Origin: Chloroflexi bacterium HGW-Chloroflexi-4
Lineage (GTDB): Bacteria; Chloroflexota; Anaerolineae; Anaerolineales; Anaerolineaceae
DNA: 47,629 nucleotides
Assembly: GCA_002840715.1 (NCBI GenBank)
Contig: PHBW01000037.1
Coordinates: forward strand, 1-47,629
Direction: 5' to 3'
Part shown: positions 1 through 6,827 of the stretch, piece after piece
How positions within the stretch are numbered: the first letter of the stretch is position 1
Layout of the letters: each line of letters begins with the position of its first letter
Program-made: the position numbers and the translations under genes
Notes under the pieces: generated by a model
Told to the model about the DNA's origin: nothing
Database searches by the model: none
The model's input: only the letters and a program-made list of their open reading frames with translations

Positions 1-6
1 CAGTGG

Positions 7-29
7 GCCCGTTCACTGAACGGGCTTCT
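7..29 (+). terminator. Hairpin in front of infC, possible terminator or attenuator
   Basis: A 7-bp GC-rich stem (7-13 with 19-25, loop 14-18; the repeat is palindromic out to 9 bp) is followed by TTCTGTT. The T-tract is weak. It may end an upstream gene outside the window or act as an attenuator in the infC leader; the sequence alone does not decide. Confidence 0.5.
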
Positions 30-59
30 GTTAAATAGTTAAAATCAGGAGAAAAAACT

Positions 60-641
60 ATCAGTACTCAAACTTTTCGCGTAAATGAATTGATCCGGGT
101 AAATGAAGTCCGCTTAATTGGACCGGAAAACGAAAACATTGGTGTAGTTCCGATCCAAAAGGCAATGCAAATTGCCCGTGATGCTGAACTGGACCTTGTG
201 GAAGTTGCTCCCAATTCTGAACCCCCTGTCTGCAGAGTGATGGATTTTGGCAAGTTCCTTTATGAACGAACCAAAAAAGACAAAGAAGCCCGCAAAGCCC
301 AGACCAAAATTGAGGTCAAAGAAATTCGGCTGCGTCCAAAAACCAATGAGCATCACCGTGGTTTCAAAACACGCGATGCCCGCAAATGGTTATTAGAAGG
401 CAACAAAGTCAAAGTCACCATCCGCTTTAGAGGTCGCGAAATTACCTATCCCGAGATTGCACTTGAAGACTTGCGTGAAATTGCCCAGGAATTGGCTGAT
501 GTAGCCATCATTGAACAATCTCCCAATATTGAAGGCCGCACAATGGGTATGGTACTTGGACCATTAAAGTCACCCGCCAAGAAAAAGGCAGCCGAAAACC
601 AGGATTCTGATTCTCAAGAATCTCAAACACAAGAAGCCTAA
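60..641 (+). CDS. infC: Translation initiation factor IF-3, ATC start codon
   Basis: IF-3 binds the 30S subunit, keeps 50S off and proofreads the start codon and initiator tRNA. The frame carries the family N-terminus (RVNELIRVNEVRLI) and the C-terminal domain with VTIRFRGREI. The first ATG/GTG/TTG-type start is TTG at 90, but that cuts off the conserved RVNEL motif. The frame extends to an ATC at 60, preceded 8 nt upstream by AGGAG (47-51). This gives 193 residues, a normal length apart from a Gln/Ser-rich tail. IF-3 genes are known to use rare AUU/AUC-type starts for autoregulation, because IF-3 rejects non-canonical starts. First gene of infC-rpmI-rplT. Confidence 0.95.
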   Translation: MSTQTFRVNELIRVNEVRLIGPENENIGVVPIQKAMQIARDAELDLVEVAPNSEPPVCRVMDFGKFLYERTKKDKEARKAQTKIEVKEIRLRPKTNEHHRGFKTRDARKWLLEGNKVKVTIRFRGREITYPEIALEDLREIAQELADVAIIEQSPNIEGRTMGMVLGPLKSPAKKKAAENQDSDSQESQTQEA

Positions 642-658
642 ACGAAAAACAATTCTTC

Positions 659-667
659 TGGTATAAT
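659..667 (+). promoter_or_regulatory. Extended -10 promoter between infC and rpmI
   Basis: TGGTATAAT forms an extended -10 (TGn plus perfect TATAAT at 662-667). No good -35 lies 17 nt upstream. A start near 674 would fall inside the 5' arm of the hairpin at 666-693, so transcripts from here would lack that structure. Confidence 0.5.
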
Positions 668-697
668 GTGCGATTGCGCAAGCAATCGCACATTTTG
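666..697 (+). promoter_or_regulatory. 12-bp hairpin with GCAA tetraloop in the rpmI leader
   Basis: A perfect 12-bp stem (666-677 with 682-693) closed by a GCAA (GNRA) loop is followed by TTTTG and then the rpmI ribosome site at 700-706. It can be an intrinsic terminator for infC or part of the L20-type autoregulatory leader known for rpmI-rplT in other bacteria. Which one is inference. Confidence 0.6.
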
Positions 698-713
698 TTG
701 AGAGGAGTTCGCT

Positions 714-941
714 GTGACTGCAAAGGTAAAAACACCCAAGTACAAACTCAAGACCCACAAAGCCACATCCAAACGATTTCGTTTGACCGGGTCTGGCGTC
801 CTTGTACGCACAAAAGGCGGCAAAAGCCATTTACGCCGTCGTACACCGTCGCGCACAAAGGCGTTATTTGCTGAAATGGTCAAAGTCAAAGGCACCAAGA
901 CCATCAAACGCGTCAATCGTCTCGCCCCCAATATGGAATAG
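714..941 (+). CDS. rpmI: 50S ribosomal protein L35
   Basis: L35 is a small basic protein of the large subunit. The 75-residue product has the family pattern KYKLKTHKATSKRFRLTGSG and a Lys/Arg-rich body, and is slightly longer than the usual 64-66 residues. The start is GTG with a strong GAGAGGAG at 700-706, 7 nt upstream. It sits between infC and rplT, the standard order. Translation may be controlled by the hairpin immediately upstream, as L20 represses rpmI in E. coli; here that is inference. Confidence 0.95.
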   Translation: MTAKVKTPKYKLKTHKATSKRFRLTGSGVLVRTKGGKSHLRRRTPSRTKALFAEMVKVKGTKTIKRVNRLAPNME

Positions 942-1040
942 GCGTTTCAGGCTGACAAGTCATATCCGATTTAGTGCGTCTGTTGGGTGCATGCAACGGG
1001 TTGAAAAACCGGCGCCCAGGGGTTCGCAAAGGAGCATAGC

Positions 1041-1394
1041 ATGGCACGTGTAAAAGGTGGTCCTCACGGACATCTTCGTCACAAGAAAGTATTGAAGTTT
1101 ACAAAAGGTCAATTTGGCAGCCGACATTTACTCATTCGCCGCGCCAATGAAGCCCGATTAAAAAGCATGTGGTATTCAACCCGCGACCGCAAGAATCGCA
1201 AACGCGATCTGCGCCGCCTGTGGATCACCCGCATCAACGCTGGCGCTCGCCAGAACGGTTTATCTTACAGCCAGTTGATCTTCGCCCTGCGCAAAGCCAA
1301 CATTCTGTTGAACCGCAAGATGCTTGCTGATCTCGCCGCACGCGAACCGAAAGCGTTCACCGCTATTGTCGAAAAAGCTAAAGCAGCGAAGTAA
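1041..1394 (+). CDS. rplT: 50S ribosomal protein L20
   Basis: L20 is an assembly protein that binds 23S rRNA early and, in several bacteria, its own mRNA leader. The 117-residue sequence matches the family along its length: MARVKGG start, GQFGSR, RRLWITRINAGARQNGLSYS. The start is ATG with AAAGGAG at 1028-1034. A 99-nt gap after rpmI could hold an mRNA element, but I see only a weak 4-bp hairpin there. A strong terminator follows, so this is the operon end. Confidence 0.97.
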   Translation: MARVKGGPHGHLRHKKVLKFTKGQFGSRHLLIRRANEARLKSMWYSTRDRKNRKRDLRRLWITRINAGARQNGLSYSQLIFALRKANILLNRKMLADLAAREPKAFTAIVEKAKAAK

Positions 1395-1413
1395 AAAAAC
1401 CTCAACAACAATC

Positions 1414-1446
1414 ACGGGATGGCTTTTCAAAAGCCATCCCGTTTTC
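1414..1446 (+). terminator. Rho-independent terminator after rplT
   Basis: A 14-bp palindromic stem (ACGGGATGGC... at 1414-1427 with 1429-1442) is followed by TTTTC. It closes the infC-rpmI-rplT operon. Confidence 0.9.
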
Positions 1447-1457
1447 ATTATTGCAGG

Positions 1458-1463
1458 TAGAAT
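1458..1463 (+). promoter_or_regulatory. -10 element giving a leaderless start for the SpoU methyltransferase
   Basis: TAGAAT lies 6 nt before the ATG at 1470, so the predicted transcription start is the A of the start codon. There is no Shine-Dalgarno sequence and no clear -35. Confidence 0.4.
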
Positions 1464-1469
1464 TAACCC

Positions 1470-2273
1470 ATGCCAAACACAGACTCTGAAATGATCACTT
1501 CCACGAAAAATCAGCATGTTCAGCACATCCGCGAACTTCTGGCAAAAAAATCGTCGCGTGAAGAGCACGGCTCATTTATTGTCGAAGGAGTACGCCTTTG
1601 TGAAGAGGCTATAAAATGCGACATCCCACCCAGGGTAGTGCTATATTCGGATGCCTGTTCTGCCCGCGGATTGGAACTGGTGCACCAAGCCGCTGCGGCG
1701 GGCAGCAAGGTGTTTGTGGTCAAGCGTGATATTTTGGACACAATATCGGATACAGAGACCACTCAGGGGCTCCTTATGGTCATGCAGACCCATCTACTGA
1801 GACTGCCAGACCTTTTGGATTTTGTGCTGGTGATTGATCAAGTGCGCGACCCTGGCAACATGGGGACGATTTTACGCACGGCGGTGGCGGCTGGTGTGCA
1901 GGCTGTTTTTTACACTCCCGGCAGCGTGGATGCCTGGTCGCCAAAAGTGGTGCGTTCCGCCATGGGCGCTCATTTTTTTGTGCCTATTGTGCAAAAAAGT
2001 TGGGCTGAGATTTCTGAGCTGTGTAAAAAGCAACAACAACCCCTTACTTCATATCTGGCTGAATCTGCGGATGGCAAACCCCTATGGGATGCTGATCTGA
2101 AAAAGCCTGTTGCCCTGGTCATTGGCGGCGAGGCTGATGGCGCCAGCCCTGAAGCTAAAACCGGTGTGAACGCCTTTATCAACATCCCCATGCCGGGCGG
2201 ATTTGAATCTTTGAATGCAGCTGTTGCGGCATCCATCATTCTCTTTGAAGTAGTCAGGCAAAGAAATACATGA
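1470..2273 (+). CDS. TrmH/SpoU-family RNA 2'-O-methyltransferase
   Basis: A SPOUT-fold enzyme that transfers methyl from S-adenosylmethionine to a ribose 2'-OH of rRNA or tRNA. The N-terminal substrate-binding domain (about residues 8-95, with STKNQHVQHIRELL and GSFIVEGVRL) is followed by the knot domain with motif 1 VIDQVRDPGNMGTILRTA, motif 2 ALVIGGEADGAS and motif 3 IPMPGGFESLNAAVAASI. At 267 residues it has the usual family length. An alternative start is ATG 1491, which fits the typical MITS-N-terminus. It overlaps the next gene by 4 nt (ATGA), so they are cotranscribed. The exact target nucleotide cannot be told from sequence. Confidence 0.92.
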   Translation: MPNTDSEMITSTKNQHVQHIRELLAKKSSREEHGSFIVEGVRLCEEAIKCDIPPRVVLYSDACSARGLELVHQAAAAGSKVFVVKRDILDTISDTETTQGLLMVMQTHLLRLPDLLDFVLVIDQVRDPGNMGTILRTAVAAGVQAVFYTPGSVDAWSPKVVRSAMGAHFFVPIVQKSWAEISELCKKQQQPLTSYLAESADGKPLWDADLKKPVALVIGGEADGASPEAKTGVNAFINIPMPGGFESLNAAVAASIILFEVVRQRNT

Positions 2274-3493
2274 AAATTCGTTCAATTACCAGTTTTGTTG
2301 ATCCGCAAATTGACCATATTAACTCAAAGCTTGAACCGATATCCGAGTTCAGCCGTGAATTGCATGCAGCCATTGAGTCTGAAGGCTTTGAGGTTGAAAC
2401 CACCCGACTGGCAGTTTCACCGTTCCCAACCTGGTTGACCGGTTCTCTTGAAAAGCAGAAGCATTTGCTCCTGAAACTTGAAACGGCTGTTACTGCCTTG
2501 GGCTGGAATTATCTCTCGGTTGGTCCGGCTGACCCGCATCGTCCAGATTCTTATCAGTTTATTCCGGCTTTCCTGGCATCCACTCAAAAAGTGTTTTTTG
2601 GCGGAATTATCTCGAATAAGCGTGCGGTTTATCCTTCTGCCGTGCAGTCATGCGCGAAAATCATTCACGAAGCAGCAACGATTTCGCCCGATGGATTCGC
2701 CAATTTACGCTTTGCTGCGTTGGCAAATGTGCCGCCGCATGCACCGTTCTTTCCGGCAGCTTACCATATATCAGGCGAACCTGCGGCTTTTTCTCTGGCC
2801 ATGGAATGCGCGGATGAAGCTTTAAAAGCTTTTTCATCAGCCAATTCACTCGATCAAGCCCGTACTCAATTCTTGTTTGCACTGGAATCGGCGGCCGATC
2901 GAATCGGTCCAATATGTGAAAGATTAGCACTAAAACACGATCTGGTTTTCAAGGGGTTTGATTTCTCGCCGGCACCTTTCCCTGAGGATTGGTGTTCGCT
3001 AGGCATGGCGTTTGAATCGCTTGGCTTGGAACGGATTGGCAGCACAGGATCACTGACCGCTGCTGCCTTCATCGCAGACGCGCTGGATGACGGCCGGTGG
3101 TTGAAAGTTGGATTTAACGGCTTGATGTTGGCGGTTATGGAAGATTCCGTGCTGGCCAAACGCGCTGCGGAGGGTGCGCTCTCCATCAAGGATTTGATGT
3201 TGTACTCCGCGGTTTGCGGCACCGGTCTGGATACCATCCCTTTACCCGGGGATACTTCAGTAGAACATCTTTCTGCCATATTGTTGGATTTGGCCAGCCT
3301 TGCCACCCGTCTGGGCAAACCGCTCACAGGGCGGCTGATGCCCATCCCTGGCAAAAAAGTGGGCGACGAGACTGATTTTGATTTTGGTTATTTCGCCAAC
3401 AGCCGAGTAATGAAAACCGAGGGTCAAACCATATCTGCTTCTTTGATGTCCGCAGCCGAAATACCGCTAAAACCGAGAAAAATACCAAGTTAA
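2270..3493 (+). CDS. DUF711 (UPF0210) family protein
   Basis: A 407-residue cytoplasmic protein of the DUF711/UPF0210 family, related in fold to anaerobic ribonucleotide reductase/pyruvate-formate-lyase-like barrels; no firm biochemical role is known to me. Diagnostic blocks are MKIRSIT at the start, FSPAPFPE, GFNGLMLAVMEDSVLAKRA, YSAVCGTGLDTIPLPGDTS and RLMPIPGKKVGDETDFDF near the C-terminus. In many bacteria it neighbours a small ACT-domain protein, but none is present here. The start overlaps the stop of the methyltransferase gene (ATGA), indicating translational coupling. Confidence 0.92.
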   Translation: MKIRSITSFVDPQIDHINSKLEPISEFSRELHAAIESEGFEVETTRLAVSPFPTWLTGSLEKQKHLLLKLETAVTALGWNYLSVGPADPHRPDSYQFIPAFLASTQKVFFGGIISNKRAVYPSAVQSCAKIIHEAATISPDGFANLRFAALANVPPHAPFFPAAYHISGEPAAFSLAMECADEALKAFSSANSLDQARTQFLFALESAADRIGPICERLALKHDLVFKGFDFSPAPFPEDWCSLGMAFESLGLERIGSTGSLTAAAFIADALDDGRWLKVGFNGLMLAVMEDSVLAKRAAEGALSIKDLMLYSAVCGTGLDTIPLPGDTSVEHLSAILLDLASLATRLGKPLTGRLMPIPGKKVGDETDFDFGYFANSRVMKTEGQTISASLMSAAEIPLKPRKIPS

Positions 3494-3545
3494 GGACAAG
3501 CACGCGAAGTTTGAGTCTTTTTACTGGATGAATTGCCCTTATCCT

Positions 3546-6500
3546 TTAAGTCGCCGTGGGGGTTAGGGTTTCAGTCGGCGTTTCAGTCGGCGTTTCAGTG
3601 GGCGTCGGTGTCTCTGTCTCGGTGGGTGTGATGGTTACCGTTGGTGTCACTGTAATTGTTGGTGTTTGTGTGACTGTGGGGGTGGGTAATTGCAGGTTGA
3701 GCCGCAGGAATTTTTCAGCGTAACCTTTGTTGTTGCTTTTCATATACAGATGCAGGGTGACAATGCCGTTTTGTGCACCGGTCAAATCCCATGAGCGCAA
3801 TTTTTGTGGAGATGCAGAAGCGTTGTTGGATTCAGCCAGGCGCATCCAGGCGGAGGGATTGTCCCCGTATCCATACTCCAAATAATAACTCTCAAAATTA
3901 GCTGTCGCATTAACTACAGCATAGACATCAAGCAGGTTTGCGGTGATTGTTTGCCTGTCTTCCAGTCCCACAAAGACCAATATCGGTCGGGGATCATCCC
4001 CTTTGCAGACTCTTGAGGGCACGAAAATCACCGGGGATGAAAATCCGTTTTTCTCAGCCCAGGCTTTGCCAGCCTCTTTCTCATTGATCCATTTGATTGC
4101 CCAGGGGTCGGTCACGTTGAGCACATATTTTTCGGCGGTGAATTCCTGACAGGCAGGCGATGCACTCAAATTCGTCCACGTATCCACTCGAGCGTTTTTC
4201 CACAAGTCTTCCTCTTTTGGCAGAGGCGGTTGGTCTTCGGCAAAAATTTCGCTACGCTGGTCAGGGCACCACTGCGATGGTTCGGTGCCTGATGCTGTAC
4301 AAATAACCTTATCCACTATACCGTTAGGGCGGGTGAAAGAAGCAGGATTATTGTTGGTCAGGTACGGCACAGCATAGGTCATAAACTCAGCCCAGATCGG
4401 TGCGGCACCAGAAATGCCGGTGGTATTGACCATTGCGGAATTATCTGCATTGCCGACCCACACACCGACGGCTAAATCTGGCGTATAGCCGAGCGTCCAA
4501 TTGTCTTTATAATCATTGGTAGTGCCGGTTTTTGCTGCCGCCGGGAAGGGCAGGTTCAGAATCGAGTTGGACCCAAACATTGGAGCGCGTGCTTTGGTGT
4601 CTGAAAGAATGGACGAGATCAGGTAGGCGTGCTCCTGGCGGATAACTTGCGTGCCGTTATCAATGGGTGCTTCAAAGATCAAATTTCCCTGATAATCTTC
4701 AATGCGGGTGATCGCCAGTGGGTCGATCTTCAATCCGTTATTGGCGAAGGTGGCAAAGGCAGAAGTCATTTGGAATAATGTCACTTCACCACCGCCCAGC
4801 GTTAGCGCCATGCCGTAATCATTGCGGGTGAGGGTGGTGATGCCTAAACGTTTGGCAAAGGCGATCACGCCGTCTTCACCAGCGATTTCCGGGTTGTCAT
4901 AAATCCCAACATACTCCAGTGCTTTCACGGCAGGAATGTTATAGCTGTTGGCAAGTGCAGACCGTACGGTTACCGGACCGTGGAATCTGCCATCATAGTT
5001 AACCGGGATATAAGGCTCACGGGTGTCATCAGGGTTGCCGGAAGGGGTGAATTCACTTTGCACATCCCAGATCAGGGTGGAGGGAGTCCAGCCTTTCTCA
5101 AAAGCTGCAGCGTAGGTCAAGGGTTTGAAAGATGACCCAGGCTGACGAGGAGAGAGCGCCATATTAATCTGACCGGCAATCTCGTCATTATAAAAATCAG
5201 CCGACCCGGTCATGGCCAGAACTTCGCCGGTTGATGGGCGAATGGCCACAAGTGCCCCATCGGTTGCATGGTTCTCCACCAGACTGGCGACCTGTTCTGA
5301 TACAATGCGGTCCGCTTCGATCTGCAACTGCGGATCAAGTGTGGTGTATACCTTGAACCCCGACCGATAGATGGTTTGATCGTCATATTTTTCTTCGAGC
5401 AGGGTAATAATGTAGTTTACCCAATGGGGGTAAACCATTGGGTTGGCTCGCTGCACAAAATTATAATTATCAATATACATAAAGGCGTCAGCCGCGGTCT
5501 GGGCATCAACACAAATGCGTTCTTCTATATTGTCAATGCGGATGCAGTTTTTCTCGGAAGATAATTCATACATGGATGTGATGGTTTGTTTATTGCGGAA
5601 CAAGGTTGCCTCACGGGCTGTAAAAATATCATACACGCTTGGCGCCTGGGGCAGACCGGCCAAAAATGCCGATTGAGCCAGGGTAAGTTCACCGGCTGTG
5701 GTGTTGAAGTAAGTCTCAGCTGCGGCTTCAATGCCGTAAGCCAGATTGCCGTAACTGATCTCATTCAGATAGAGTTCAAGAATTTCATCTTTTGAATAAC
5801 GTCGGGTTAACTCTGCCGCCAGAATGATCTCACGTGCTTTGCGCCTGACAGAAATTTCTACACGTTCCTGAGGGGTGAAAAATAAGGTGCGAGCCAATTG
5901 TTGTGTGATGGTCGAGGCACCTGAAACCACCTCGCCGCTGGTGTAGTTTTGAATCAAAGCCCGCAGCAAGGCAAAGACGTCGAAACCGGGGTGGTTATAG
6001 TATTCTTTGTCTTCAATGGCGATGGTGGCGGCGATCAGCGAAGGCGAGATTTGGTCAATCGGGATATAAGTCCTGCGCCCTGCATTGGGATCGATCATTT
6101 CATAAAGCAGTTGGCCATTGCGGTCATAAAAACGGGTGGTTTCAAACTGTGATGTTTTTTGTTTGATGTCTTCTATCCCCGGCAGGCTGGCGGCTATGGT
6201 GAAGTATTGGTAGACTAAAAATGCACCCGCAATTACCAGACCAAGTACCAACGCAAAAAGAAAAATCACCAAACCTTTCACTAGGCAGCCGTTGAGATTT
6301 ATTCCCTTTTGGGGTTGGGCTGGCATTTTTCGGGGTTTGCGTTTCAATAATGCTGGTACTCCAGATTTAGTGGGTAACGCCGGCGGATTCATGGACTGAG
6401 CAAACGCGGTTGGAATAACCCTGGTGGCGCCTGAATCAGTTTCGTCAACATGATTGGGCAGAGCGTCTAAGGCCCCTGGCGGTGGGGCGCCTAAATCATC

Positions 6501-6746
6501 AGTTGTAATCGTTTTTTCGATGTTTGAAGTGATTGGGTCCACCATCAGGGTGGGCATATCTTCAATATCGTTTATTCCACGAGTGGCTTCTATCTGTAAA
6601 GTATATAATGGATCTGTGGGTTCACCTTCTGACGGCAAAGGGGCTGTTTTTTCTTCGGAGGCAGCTTCCGCATCTGGCGAAGCAATATTTCGCTTGCGGG
6701 TTGTATCTTCGTTTTCGTTGGACAGGTTATCGGTCAAGTTATCCAT
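3546..6746 (-). CDS. Class A penicillin-binding protein (PBP1A type)
   Basis: A bifunctional peptidoglycan glycosyltransferase/DD-transpeptidase, anchored in the membrane with its catalytic domains outside. The 1066 residues show: a long cytoplasmic tail (1-155, Asp/Glu/Pro-rich), a membrane segment (157-182), a GT51 domain with catalytic Glu in IEDKEYYNHPGFD (about 245) and SGASTITQQLAR, and a transpeptidase with SxxK at 538-541, SxN at 601-603 and KTG at 739-741. A further beta-rich region (about 880-1010) and a Thr/Pro tail follow. All catalytic motifs are intact. It is convergent with the DUF711 gene and divergent from the 6828 operon. The long cytoplasmic tail is unusual for this class. 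Confidence 0.95.
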   Translation of the reverse strand: MDNLTDNLSNENEDTTRKRNIASPDAEAASEEKTAPLPSEGEPTDPLYTLQIEATRGINDIEDMPTLMVDPITSNIEKTITTDDLGAPPPGALDALPNHVDETDSGATRVIPTAFAQSMNPPALPTKSGVPALLKRKPRKMPAQPQKGINLNGCLVKGLVIFLFALVLGLVIAGAFLVYQYFTIAASLPGIEDIKQKTSQFETTRFYDRNGQLLYEMIDPNAGRRTYIPIDQISPSLIAATIAIEDKEYYNHPGFDVFALLRALIQNYTSGEVVSGASTITQQLARTLFFTPQERVEISVRRKAREIILAAELTRRYSKDEILELYLNEISYGNLAYGIEAAAETYFNTTAGELTLAQSAFLAGLPQAPSVYDIFTAREATLFRNKQTITSMYELSSEKNCIRIDNIEERICVDAQTAADAFMYIDNYNFVQRANPMVYPHWVNYIITLLEEKYDDQTIYRSGFKVYTTLDPQLQIEADRIVSEQVASLVENHATDGALVAIRPSTGEVLAMTGSADFYNDEIAGQINMALSPRQPGSSFKPLTYAAAFEKGWTPSTLIWDVQSEFTPSGNPDDTREPYIPVNYDGRFHGPVTVRSALANSYNIPAVKALEYVGIYDNPEIAGEDGVIAFAKRLGITTLTRNDYGMALTLGGGEVTLFQMTSAFATFANNGLKIDPLAITRIEDYQGNLIFEAPIDNGTQVIRQEHAYLISSILSDTKARAPMFGSNSILNLPFPAAAKTGTTNDYKDNWTLGYTPDLAVGVWVGNADNSAMVNTTGISGAAPIWAEFMTYAVPYLTNNNPASFTRPNGIVDKVICTASGTEPSQWCPDQRSEIFAEDQPPLPKEEDLWKNARVDTWTNLSASPACQEFTAEKYVLNVTDPWAIKWINEKEAGKAWAEKNGFSSPVIFVPSRVCKGDDPRPILVFVGLEDRQTITANLLDVYAVVNATANFESYYLEYGYGDNPSAWMRLAESNNASASPQKLRSWDLTGAQNGIVTLHLYMKSNNKGYAEKFLRLNLQLPTPTVTQTPTITVTPTVTITPTETETPTPTETPTETPTETLTPTAT
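3569..3604 (-). repeat. 12-bp tandem repeat encoding the TETP tail
   Basis: Three adjacent copies of TTTCAGTCGGCG (the third has one change) lie at 3569-3580, 3581-3592 and 3593-3604. They encode the Thr-Glu-Thr-Pro repeats at the C-terminus of the penicillin-binding protein, so copy number could vary without breaking the frame. Confidence 0.85.
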
Positions 6747-6775
6747 CTCATTTCACAAATTGGCATGTTTTGTTC

Positions 6776-6784
6776 ATTCTAGCA
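6776..6784 (-). promoter_or_regulatory. Extended -10 promoter for the penicillin-binding protein
   Basis: On the minus strand TGCTAGAAT forms an extended -10. The predicted start is near 6769, about 23 nt before the ATG at 6746. It lies within 10 bp of the divergent promoter at 6793-6821. Confidence 0.45.
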
Positions 6785-6792
6785 TAATTCGG

Positions 6793-6821
6793 TTGACCCT
6801 GATGGGTTATTCTCTTAAAAT
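6793..6821 (+). promoter_or_regulatory. Sigma-70-type promoter placing the RNA start on the ATG (leaderless)
   Basis: TTGACC (6793-6798), a 17-nt spacer and TAAAAT (6816-6821). The usual 6-nt gap puts +1 at 6828, the A of the start codon. No Shine-Dalgarno sequence precedes this gene. Confidence 0.65.
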
Positions 6822-6827
6822 GCATTC

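Noticed and set aside
2866..3354. A 162-codon minus-strand open frame antisense to the DUF711 gene
   Set aside because: No start signal, no family similarity, and it lies wholly in the strongly supported DUF711 gene.
3546..3700. Repetitive DNA at the 3' end of the penicillin-binding protein gene as a possible CRISPR or VNTR array
   Set aside because: The repeats are in frame, short, without spacers, and encode a Thr/Pro tail common to surface proteins.
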